64,000 nucleotides of DNA from Crotophaga sulcirostris (Eukaryota > Chordata > Aves > Cuculiformes > Crotophagidae): positions 798,623-862,622 of the forward strand of contig VYZB01000240.1 in NCBI GenBank assembly GCA_013397455.1, read 5' to 3'. Numbering within the stretch: the stretch's first letter is position 1; each line of letters opens with the position of its first letter. The notes beneath the pieces were generated by a model. That model had not been told where the DNA came from. It saw only the letters and a list, made by a program, of their open reading frames with translations, and did not search any database. Position numbers and translations under genes: made by a program. Shown here one piece after another: positions 34,601 to 43,257 of this stretch.

Positions 34601-37600
34601 ACAAAACAAAAAATCACACATTTTCATAGGTGTTTCCCCCAGACCTCTGAGATCAGCAAGCAAGCTGAGGAGAATCAGGCTCCTTTCATTGCTTTGGAGT
34701 ATTGCTGTGCTTGGACCTGGGGAACCTGGAGGTATACGGAAAACAGAAGCGGTCCATTAGGGAAGTGGACTGAAAACTGAAAAGCAGTTTTGAATTCAGT
34801 GGCAAGACCCATCCTCTTAGCTCCTCTGTCCTGTTACAAAAGCACTAACTCAAAGGATTCCAGCAGGAGTCTGATAAAAAAAACCCGACCAAGGTTTAGA
34901 CCAGGTAGCAGGATGGGAAAGATTACCAGAAACAAACTAGAACTGGAAGAGTAATGCAGTCGATGACACCATCAAGGATGCCAGTAAGAGAGTTAAGAAT
35001 ACTTGGCAAATATTTAAGAAATGTCTTTACCAGTGCCCAAATAACATGTTCAATTAATATCTCCTTGTGGTTGTGACAAGCTTTGTCATTCAGAACAGGC
35101 CAGCAACAGATACTGTTCAGCAAATAAACTATTCTGGTAATATTACCATGAGTACTGAACCATGGATGCAAGACAAATAGAACTACGGTCCCAAGGGTTC
35201 GGGGTTTGTACTATACATATATACACATGCACGCACACGCAGTGCCAAGGAGTATTTATTTCCAGTAAACACAAATACACCCAATGCCAAGGAGTGTAAC
35301 ACAATCACTTCAGTAACTGGAAGAGGACACCAAAGACATGTTTTAACCCAAGATTAAGCTGGCACGGCTGTGCAGTGAGCATTCGGGTTTTCAAACCTTG
35401 CAGAGAGCACGCGTTTAGGTCACTTTATCCAGAGCGCCGCATGCTACTCCTGAGAAAAACACAGGGACAATGAGTTACTGCCACCTTCCAAAGGCCCAGC
35501 ATGGCATACAAGCATCAGAGGAACGTTTCCAGCAATCACAAGTGCCAGCAATGAAGACAGCAGCCCTTCAGTGCAACGTGCCCCATACTCAGCTGATCAA
35601 GAACACAAACACCCCGCAAAAATTAAATTGTCAGTTTGCCCTCCTTAAGGTAAGGCTGTGCAGCAAGTTTTAAGAGACACTCGACATACCAGCTCCTTTC
35701 AGCATGAGTTTTTTGATAAGCACATTTATGAGCAATCCATTTTAAAAGCTCTTGCCTATCCTCAGCTCTGGAAGATGAAAGAAATCTGGCCTGGAATATT
35801 TGATCCTATCACATACTACGTATTCGGTGGCAAGTGGCAAGTTTTTGCCTCAACACTTCACTTTAAATGTGTTTGGGCATATCCATGTACAGAAAGGCTG
35901 TCGCTTCCTCAGACCTGAAACCTACAAATGATCCTAGAGGGCAAGTTTCAGGCATTGCACAAATTTTCTGAATCACAGATATGCCTTAAGATTTCTTTAA
36001 AAACTGAACTCCCCAGAAAGCACAAAGCCATTACAAAGAGGGATTAAGAGGGCAATCTCATCTAAAACCATGGACTCCTGCTCAGTTTTAACCTGTATTT
36101 TTAACAAGACCTGCTCCTCATCCTTGCAGTTCCCCACGTGATTTAGGGCTCAAAATTGAGACTAACTCCACCTTTTCAGCAGTCTATCAACAGCCAGCTC
36201 CTGTGCCTTCTCCACCTCTGCCCATGGCAGGAGACAAAGGGAAAACAGCACTCACTATGGGAGCAGAAAGTCTCACTTGACCAAGCTGCTGCTCTGAGGG
36301 ATGTGCAAGCCCCACGGCAGGCAAGCCATCTCCTCATGGTGAAAGTAGAAAGACCTGACAAGTCAGACAGAGCTTCTTTCCAAAACCACCCCTCATCTAG
36401 AACAGGTCCATGGGACCTGCAAACCTTTTCCAGCCCAGACACTCCAAGGGTTCAGGAGGTAGCCTGCAATTCAAGCCATTGAAGATTTGGGCAAAATGCA
36501 TTTCTTTGAGACAACCCATTGCCATCTGCATCCATCAAAGTATCTCTTCTCAGCTCGTGTTACTAGGTAACTTCTTCTGAAGTTCACCACTCTTTGCCTG
36601 TCTGTAAACACACCGTTCCTAGTTAAAAAAAAACCACTCATTTAAAGTGCTCAGTGGTTTTGCACTTTTCTGCACTAATGGGAATCTGCCTGTGAAGTAG
36701 AAAGTGGCATCCCAACCAACGCAAAGACCAACATATGCAAGAAACTCCTTTTTCTGTTTCATTCTTTTGGTGGTGACCCACTAGCAAAGGCAAACGAACT
36801 TCCACTGGAGAGTTCACCTGCATTGCACACCAGGGCCTCGGTGCCCTGAACCTGCTGTCTCCTAACCCAGGTCCAACAGATGCTCTCAAGAACTTGTTCC
36901 CTACTTTCCCTTGGTGCTGACCATGAGTTCAGAAGCTCCACACCTGCCAGTGCTACTTTCATTTAGGAGATGGCACTGCACAACACAGACTGCCCAGCAA
37001 ACACTCCCTCTGAAAGGAATAAAAGCTTCCACGCCACACACGTGCTTTTCTTTGATGCCTCCATCCCATTAAGTCGATGACAAATTCCTCTGGTATCCTG
37101 AGGTAATTTTCAAAATGCGTTTTATGCATTTTCTAATCCGTCCACTTCCTAAAGCCAAGTCCTGAAGCAAAACTGAAGAAATCAGGGGATGGCAAAGATA
37201 AATTGTAAAGATTTAAAGATTTTTTTTTTTGGCTTTTTCCCCCCCTCAGTTCAGACATCCACGGGCACAGGTCGGTATCAGCCCCGGCAATCTGTCAGGT
37301 GCTCATGCTGGAACACGCCATCCAGACACAGAGAAAAGTCTATAATCCTAGAAAGCCATGCCTTACACATTGAGCTTTATGCAGAAAATCTGCAGCCGCT
37401 CAAACTTACTCTTTCTAACTGGGTGGCATTCTACATTTCCAAATGTAATTGAGGGAACATGTTGCCATGGTTACGGTAGGATTCTGCAATAACTTTGATG
37501 CCTTGTAATTGCTGTATATTTGTATACAAGCAGCTGAGCTTCCTTAATTCAATGCCCTCTTAACTCTTTCAGAGAGGCTGCGGAGCGACAACGGCAGCTT

Positions 37601-38260
37601 TTAGGTTGAAAACTCCGCACATCAGAAACGATTAAAACTCAGCGCCGCGACAGACCGCATTACAGGGGAAAGAAAAAGAAAAAAAAAAAAAAAGAAAGAA
37701 GCCTTGCCAAGAACCAGATTATTATATAAACTTCAGAGCTCCTTAGCTTTTAAAAATGTTGACGTTAAAAAAAGTCCAATTCAGATAATTAACTCCAGGT
37801 AGCTTTTGGCAACAGCCGAAAGCACTTTGACAGCAGCAAATAAGGCACAAGTCCCATTTACTGACAGTACATAACACCAGTAAATCAAAATGCATTGGCA
37901 GGGAGATTATTCACTCAGCGGTGAAATTCACTGTAGCACAGAGGGCCAAAATAATACTTGCTCCATCTCTTCAGTCTCAAATTAGCATGATGAAGACAAC
38001 AGAATACAGCGGTTGGAAGCAAGCATGAAATAAAGCTGCTTGGATACCCCTGCGGAGAAAAAACAGAGAAGACCGGAGAGGACCTCCACCCCGCTCCACC
38101 CCCTGAGTTGCACACCCCATCCCAGATTTACAAGTGATTTTCACATCCCAAATCCACCCACACCTTTCCAGCACAGATCCCACTTCCTAGCAACATTTTT
38201 AGACCTGTAATCCAGCCTGGAATATCAGACAAGCCTGTAACACGAAATCTGCTGTTATGG
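31641..38260. other. Unique sequence; no supported gene
   Basis: No mobile element is recognised over 6.6 kb. It contains an isolated CpG-dense hairpin segment at 33676-33750, a short CA/TA-rich stretch near 35208-35240, and A-rich tracts near 37675. The 117-codon plus frame at 32663 and the 108-codon plus frame at 36156 lack domain or splice support. Confidence 0.45.
33676..33750. other. Isolated CpG-dense segment with a hairpin
   Basis: Nine CpG dinucleotides occur within about 71 bases in otherwise CpG-poor sequence. Arms GGGCA (33710-33714) and TGCCC (33726-33730) can pair, with two more G-C pairs inside and one bulged base. A small GCG-AAA-CGC hairpin follows at 33740-33748. I do not recognise an RNA family. 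The segment could be a regulatory element, a repeat trace or part of an exon. Confidence 0.4.
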
Positions 38261-38633
38261 CCAGAAATGGGCGGCTGCGGCGTCAAGCCTGATTTATGCA
38301 AATCTTCCCAAGCACGCTACAGAGCAGCAAACAACAACCCCAAAATCCCCTTCCTCTGTCATGAAATTGGGCACAAAACAATTCTGCAAGTGTTTTGGAG
38401 GACGGGCACGTTGGCCACCCTTCCAGTGGTCATGGCACCCTGCTATCGCATCCAACACTTGTTGGGAAAACACAATTCCCTGCCGCAGATGCCCTGCTGC
38501 TCCCACCCCACGGGAGCATCCACGGAGCCAAGGGAATGCCCAGCATCGTTCCTGACAAATCCACCAGCTCAGGGCTGCTCTCCCCGGGCTCTTGGCCCGG
38601 TCTGTGCCAGCTGCTCAGCCGCCCTCCTGGGTT

Positions 38634-39270
38634 CCCATCCCGGTCCATCCCGACTCCCATCCCGGTCCATCCCGACTCCCATCCCGGTCCATCCCGACTC
38701 CCATCCCGGTCCATCCCGGCTGCCCAATCGTTACCCCCAGACTCCCATTCCAATTCATCCGGCTGCCCAGCTCCTCCCCATCCCGGTCAACCCCGGCTCC
38801 CATCCCGGCTGCCCAGTCCCTTCCCACCCCAATCCATCCCGGCTGCCCAGTCCCTTTCCATTGCTTCCCATCCCAATCCATCCCGGCTGCCCAGTCCCTT
38901 TCCATTGCTTCCCATCCCAATCCATCCCGGCTGCCCAGTCCCTTCCCATCGCAATCCATCCCAGCTCCAATCCCAATCCATCCCGGCTGCCCAGTCGCTC
39001 CCTCCCGAGCTCTCATCCTGGTCCATCCGAGCACCCATCCCGGTCCATCCCGGCTATTCAGCTCCTCCTCCTGGACTCCCACCCCGGTCCATCCCGGTTG
39101 CTCAGCCTTTCCCACCGGGCTCCCATGTCAGTCAGGATCCCCCGAGCTCCCATCCCGGTCCATCCCGGCTATTCAGCTCCTCCTCCCAGACTCCCATCCC
39201 GGTCCATCCCGGTGGCTCAGCCCTTCCTACCGGGCTCCCATGCCAATCCATCCCGGCTCCCATCCCGGCT
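38634..39270. repeat. GC-rich minisatellite, 22-bp period with higher-order units
   Basis: Four near-perfect 22-bp copies (CCCATCCCGGTCCATCCCGA plus CT) start at 38634, 38656, 38678 and 38700. After a diverged stretch, 44-bp units (two 22-bp units) start at 38846, 38890 and 38934. Further diverged copies with a longer repeat interval of about 115 bp reach 39270. The plus strand is C-rich, so the minus strand carries dense GGG tracts. Stops are rare in the repeat, which creates very long spurious open frames on both strands. Confidence 0.95.
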
Positions 39271-39469
39271 GTCACCGTCGCATTCCCGAATTCACTGCCC
39301 CCCCCCCCTTTCCCCGTTCTGCCCTCCCCGGGACACACAACGCCTTTATTGCCGGTTATTTGCGCGGGGCCGCTGCCCCGTGCCCCGCGTTTTGTCGCGG
39401 AGCCCGGCGGGGCCGGTCCCGGTGCAAACTTTCCCCAAGTCCCGCGTTATTCCCGGGAAAACGGGGCGG

Positions 39470-39905
39470 NNNNNNNNNNNNNNNNNNNNNNNNNNNNNNN
39501 NNNNNNNNNNNNNNNNNNNNNNNNNNNNNNNNNNNNNNNNNNNNNNNNNNNNNNNNNNNNNNNNNNNNNNNNNNNNNNNNNNNNNNNNNNNNNNNNNNNN
39601 NNNNNNNNNNNNNNNNNNNNNNNNNNNNNNNNNNNNNNNNNNNNNNNNNNNNNNNNNNNNNNNNNNNNNNNNNNNNNNNNNNNNNNNNNNNNNNNNNNNN
39701 NNNNNNNNNNNNNNNNNNNNNNNNNNNNNNNNNNNNNNNNNNNNNNNNNNNNNNNNNNNNNNNNNNNNNNNNNNNNNNNNNNNNNNNNNNNNNNNNNNNN
39801 NNNNNNNNNNNNNNNNNNNNNNNNNNNNNNNNNNNNNNNNNNNNNNNNNNNNNNNNNNNNNNNNNNNNNNNNNNNNNNNNNNNNNNNNNNNNNNNNNNNN
39901 NNNNN
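39470..39905. other. Assembly gap (436 N)
   Basis: Undetermined bases inside the CpG island. The gap separates the minisatellite side from the promoter side. Part of a promoter or an exon could be hidden here. Long open frames reported through this gap are meaningless. Confidence 0.99.
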
Positions 39906-40169
39906 GCTGGCTCACCAACCAGCGGCTCGAATCCACCCGCCCCTGCGGCGCGGCGCGAAACCGATTGGCGGAGCGAGCTGCCAGTCATCTCCCCTCCTTC
40001 CCCAGCTCCAGAACCCTCGCGGCCGCGCGCAGCCGATCGCTTTAGGACCCCGGCGGCGCGGAGAGGCCCCGCCGCACGGGAAACCCAACGGGCACGAAGC
40101 GACGCGGCCCGGAGCGGGAGGGAGCGGCACCGCGGGCGGGAGCGGGGTGGCGGTGCGGCCGGTACTGAC

Positions 40170-40285
40170 CTGGCTGGCGGCGGGCGAGGCGGGGGCAGCC
40201 CCGTGCGGCGATAGCCCCGGGCGCGGGAGACCGCGGCGCGCGCGCCACCAGCGGGCTCAGCCCGTGACGGGATCCGCCATCTTGG
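40170..40285 (-). other. Probable first (untranslated) exon of a minus-strand gene
   Basis: Starting around the CCAAGATGGCGGATCC element (a common transcription-start context), the minus strand runs about 115 GC-rich bases to a good donor, CCAGCCAG|GTCAGTACC, at 40170/40169. The ATG inside the element opens only an 7-codon frame (MADPVTG, then TGA). It is therefore either a small upstream ORF or simply the YY1 site, and the main start codon would lie in a later exon to the left. The exact transcription start cannot be seen. The gene product is unknown. Confidence 0.45.
40274..40283 (-). promoter_or_regulatory. YY1 / TISU-like element
   Basis: AAGATGGCGG on the minus strand, extended as CAAGATGGCGGA. 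This agrees with the TISU consensus SAASATGGCGGC at 11 of 12 positions and with the YY1 core. Such elements lie at or just after transcription starts of housekeeping genes. Confidence 0.7.
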
Positions 40286-40304
40286 AATTTTTTAGATGGG
40301 GAGT

Positions 40305-40310
40305 CACGTG
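40305..40310. promoter_or_regulatory. E-box CACGTG
   Basis: GTCACGTGGT, a palindromic USF/MiT-type E-box, sits between the two inferred divergent start regions. In housekeeping promoters this motif is commonly bound by USF or TFE3/TFEB-class factors. Confidence 0.6.
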
Positions 40311-40351
40311 GTGCGACCATTTTTCCCCGCGGCCAATCAGGAAGCGCGGTT

Positions 40352-40359
40352 TATTTATA
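40352..40359 (+). promoter_or_regulatory. TATA-like box, plus direction
   Basis: TATTTATA follows a CCAAT box by about 15 bases. A start site would be expected near 40383-40390, upstream of the Kozak ATG at 40498. Confidence 0.5.
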
Positions 40360-40497
40360 GACGCGGCTCCCTCTTTTTCAACCGCCTCTGTCCCCCGCCT
40401 CCCTCTTCTCCCCCTCCCATCCCGGCGAGGGGAGAGGGAGCCAATCAGGTCGCGGCCACGCCCCCAGGGCGCGCGGCTCATCGCCAAGGCGACGGCC

Positions 40498-40635
40498 ATG
40501 GCGGCGCGGGGGCAGCGGGGCTCGGCCGGGGCTGCTCGAGTCCATAGGATCACGGAATGGTGTGGGTTGGAAGGGACCTCAGAGCCCACCCAGTTCCAAC
40601 CCCCCCTGACAGAATCAGAGAATAACCTGAGTTGA
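40498..40635 (+). other. Possible first coding segment, plus strand, running into CR1
   Basis: An ATG in strong Kozak context (GACGGCCATGG) opens a frame reading MAARGQRGSAGAAR. From 40545 it continues in CR1-derived sequence to a stop near 40635. No clear donor is seen before the CR1 boundary. It may be a truncated or non-coding first exon, or chance in GC-rich DNA. No homology is recognised. Confidence 0.2.
40545..40605 (-). mobile_element. Older CR1, 3' piece (interrupted)
   Basis: Reverse CR1 3' end: CCATAGGATCACGGAATGGT, GTTGGAAGGGACC, CCAGTTCCAACCCCCC. The element stops where the younger CR1 begins and resumes around 41123. Confidence 0.85.
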
Positions 40636-41122
40636 CCCACAAGGATCATCGAGTCCAACTCCTAACCCTGCACAGGACAACCCCAACGCTCACCCCGTGT
40701 GTCTGAGGGCTTTGTCCAAATGCTTCTGGAATATTGTCAGGCTGTGACTGCTGCCCTGGGGAGCTGTTCCAGTGCTCCACCACCCTCTGCGTGAAGAATC
40801 TTTTTCTAATATCAAACCTAACCCTTCCTGCCATTCCCTCCAGCCCTGTCACTGGTCACTAGAGAGAAGAGCTCAGCGCCTGCTCCTCTTTCCCTTGTGA
40901 GAAGGCAGTAAGCAGCTATGAGGTCTCCCCTCAGCCTCCTCCAGGCTGAACAGACCAAGTGCCTTCAGCCGCTCCTCATACAACTTCCCCTCTAGACCTT
41001 TCACCAACTTCGTGGTCTCTGGACACTCTCCAGTAGCTTTAGATCCTTTTTACACTAGGCCACCCAAAACTGTGCACAGGACTCAAGGTGGGGCCGCACC
41101 AGTGCAGAGCAGAGCGGGACAG
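40606..41122 (-). mobile_element. Younger CR1 inserted into older CR1
   Basis: Reverse CR1 of the same subfamily as the copy at 3327. Its 3' end begins near CAGAATCAGAGAATAACCTG, with CACAGGACAACCCCAACGCT inside. It reaches much further 5' (through GCCTCCTCCAGGCTGAACAG and CACCTTGAGTCC-type sequence) than most copies here. At about 515 bases it is the longest CR1 in the window. Confidence 0.88.
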
Positions 41123-41175
41123 TCACCTCCCTTGAACTCACTCCATTAGGTTGCTCAAAGCCTCATCCAACCTCT
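41123..41175 (-). mobile_element. Older CR1, 5' remnant piece
   Basis: GGTTGCTCAAAGCCTCATCC followed by AACCT is the next part of the older CR1 expected after the piece at 40545-40605. This shows that the younger element split it. The left boundary is uncertain by about 15 bases. Confidence 0.75.
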
Positions 41176-41473
41176 AAATTGACATATACATGATAGTACA
41201 TAAACATCACCCTTTTTTTTTTCCTTCTGCTTTTCTAAAGTGTTTAGCAATTGCATTTCCACTCGAAAGGGCCACCCACCTAAAAATCCTTGCCATATTG
41301 ATCTGACCCCTGCAGCTGCTTTTTTCCCATGCTGTGAACAACATGCTCAGGTCTTGGCAGAGGTTGGAATCACTCTGACAAGTCCATCGGCAATTGCATC
41401 CCATTAACTTAAGCTTTCCAGTCTTTATTTTTAGGAAATTAATTTATTACTGTCAGCTTCCAACAAACATTAC
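41176..41473. repeat. Unclassified 0.3-kb repeat, copy 1
   Basis: About 298 bases that recur in the same orientation at 42961-43257, with roughly 10 percent divergence by eye. Shared blocks include GGGCCACCCACCTAAAAATC, CCCATGCTGTGAACAACATG and CTTTCCAGTCTTTATTTTTA. The minus strand has a partly conserved open frame with GQINMARIFRWVALSSGNA. It does not resemble CR1. I cannot place its family. Confidence 0.9.
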
Positions 41474-41478
41474 ATTTT

Positions 41479-41538
41479 CATAGAATCATAGAATGGTTTG
41501 GATTGGAAGGGACCTTAAAGCCCACCCAGTTCCAACTT
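41479..41538 (-). mobile_element. Very short CR1 3' tail
   Basis: CATAGAATCATAGAATGGTT, then GGATTGGAAGGGACC, then CCAGTTCCAACTT: a reverse CR1 terminus with its terminal repeats, truncated after about 60 bases. It directly follows copy 1 of the 0.3-kb repeat. Confidence 0.88.
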
Positions 41539-41670
41539 GATATCGAGCTGAATCAAGACATAAGAAATGAGAAGTGGAGAGAGCAACTCAATGTCTTTGC
41601 AAGTCTTTGCCTGAATTACCGAGAATAACAACAAAAATTAAAATAAAAAGTAATTGTTCAGCATACTTAC

Positions 41671-41850
41671 CTCTACCCTTGTTTCCTACCTCTACCCTTG
41701 TTTTCCTAGTTTTCCTACCTTGTTTCCTACCTCTACCCTTGTTTTCCTAGTTTTTCTACCTTGTTTCCTACCTCTACCCTTGTTTTCCTAGTTTTCCTAC
41801 CTTGTTTACCTCTACCCTAGTTTTCCTTGTTTTCCTCCCTTGTTTTCCTT
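41671..41850. repeat. Pyrimidine-rich tandem repeat, 41-bp unit
   Basis: About four tandem units begin CTCTACCCTTGTTTTCCTAG at 41690, 41731, 41772 and about 41809, preceded by a shortened 19-base unit at 41671. The unit is almost purely C and T on plus, so the minus strand is a polypurine tract. Confidence 0.93.
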
Positions 41851-42051
41851 TTTTCAACAGTTAATTGATTTTTCTATTTTCGAACTGTCAAGTCTCCTCT
41901 AGCTGCGCTTTCTCAATCAGCCGAGCCCATGGCTGGCACAGCTCTCCCTTCCCTTGTGTTTTGTTGGCTTATGTTTGACTCGCACAATGCCCGAAATGAA
42001 GAAGATACGCTGCAAACTTTGCATATCATAGGAAGTGAAACATTTCCATTC

Positions 42052-42212
42052 CAGAGAAGTGGTGGCTGCCCCATCCCTGGTGGAGTTCAAGGCCAGATTG
42101 AATGAGGCTTTGAGCAACCTGATCCAGGGGGAGGTTTCCCTGCCCTTGACACGGAGGGTTGGAATTGGATGATCTTTAAGGACCCTTCTGACCCAAACCA
42201 TTCTATGATTTC
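42052..42212 (+). mobile_element. CR1 retrotransposon 3' fragment
   Basis: Sense CR1 tail: GTGGCTGCCCCATCCCTGGT, GGCCAGATTGAATGAGGCTT, GATCCAGGGGGAGG, ending AACCATTCTATGATTTC. Confidence 0.92.
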
Positions 42213-42960
42213 AGCATCTGTATGAGCTGCCCGAGGCAAAAGCTCAGCCCAGGAATACCCTCGAGGCATGCTGGAACCCCTGGGAACATCCCACCTGAGA
42301 GTAACCAGCTCAGGCTTTGCTGAAAGGACCCTCAATGGCCAAGAAAAGCCCGAGTCTTGAATGCCATGACATCAAGTCTTATTGCTCCCTTTTTTGTGAT
42401 GGCTGTTAGCCTTTTTTTGAAGGTAAGCCACCCTGGTATTCCTAGAAAGAGGAAGATGTCTTTTCTCTTCAGTTTCATGCCATCTGAGGTGAAGGCCAGC
42501 TGCACAGTGTTCAGACCTCACCTCTTCCGTCCAAGCAGAGGTTGCAGAGGGTTCGGGTGCTTCACGGAGTCGAAGCTCTTGGCTTGGACAGAGTGGAAAG
42601 AGTTGATGGAACCAGCCTGGGCAGAGTGGTGTGCTTGCACACTGCTTGCAGAAGTCAGGGGCCTCAAGCGTAGTCACTGCTGTACTCATAGCTCATCCAA
42701 CGCATGGGAAATTCCCACTTGGCTTTCAAGGAGTTTCCTCACATCCTCGACTATGACAACATGAAACACAGCATTCCTTCCTATTCATAGGCAGCCATCC
42801 CAGCACAGTTCTGGTGGTTTTGATGAATTGGCTCTTACTAAATTGCTTTTAAACTTCCAGATTTTCCTTAAAGACAAATGAACTCCTGTAGTTCAGCCAT
42901 CTGGATTTACATAAATTCTGGGACCTGACGGGAATTGCTAACAACTTTGTCCCTCCCTCA
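42213..42960. other. Unique sequence; no supported feature
   Basis: The 135-codon plus frame at 42357-42764 has low-complexity, Cys/Trp/Ser-rich content and no domain. I do not call it. Confidence 0.5.
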
Positions 42961-43257
42961 AAATTTGCATATACATGGTAGTACATAAACACCACACTTT
43001 TTTTTTTTTTATTCATTTTGAGATGTTTACCAACTGCATTTCCACTTGAAAGGGCCACCCACCTAAAAATCCTTGCCATATTGATCTGACCCCTACGGCT
43101 ACTTTTTTTCCCATGCTGTGAACAACATGCTAAGGTCTTGGCAGAGGTCGGAATCACTCTGACAGACTCGTCAGCAATTGCATCCCATTAACTTCAGCTT
43201 TCCAGTCTTTATTTTTAGGAGATTAATTTATTATTGTCAACTTACAACAAACATTAT
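42961..43257. repeat. Unclassified 0.3-kb repeat, copy 2
   Basis: The direct-orientation partner of 41176-41473. Similarity begins near ATATACATGGTAGTACATAA and ends at CAACAAACATTA. Flanks of the two copies do not match, so the duplication is limited to this unit. Confidence 0.9.

Larger units (their letters stand above)
39271..40544. promoter_or_regulatory. CpG island with bidirectional promoter architecture
   Basis: High-GC, CpG-dense sequence starts after the minisatellite and ends sharply at a CR1 insertion at 40545. A 436-base gap lies inside. Visible elements on the right side are: AAGATGGCGG on the minus strand (40274-40283), matching YY1 and TISU consensus; E-box CACGTG (40305-40310); CCAAT boxes at 40333-40337 and 40441-40445; an inverted CCAAT (ATTGG) near 39963; TATTTATA on plus (40352-40359); and many GC boxes. 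Together these suggest divergent transcription starts roughly 100 bp apart. Element identities are from consensus only. Confidence 0.8.

Noticed and set aside
38615..39115. Minus-strand 166-codon frame rich in Gly/Trp/Asp repeats
   Set aside because: Same minisatellite read in reverse. The apparent protein repeat only mirrors the DNA repeat.
38267..40635. Three very long plus-strand open frames (540-746 codons) across the minisatellite and the gap
   Set aside because: They pass through the 436 N and through tandem repeats that lack stops in all frames. The proline/serine-rich product is an artefact of the 22-bp unit read in three phases.
41664..41850. CRISPR-like array of repeats and spacers
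   Set aside because: Units are contiguous 41-bp tandem copies without unique spacers, in a vertebrate genome.
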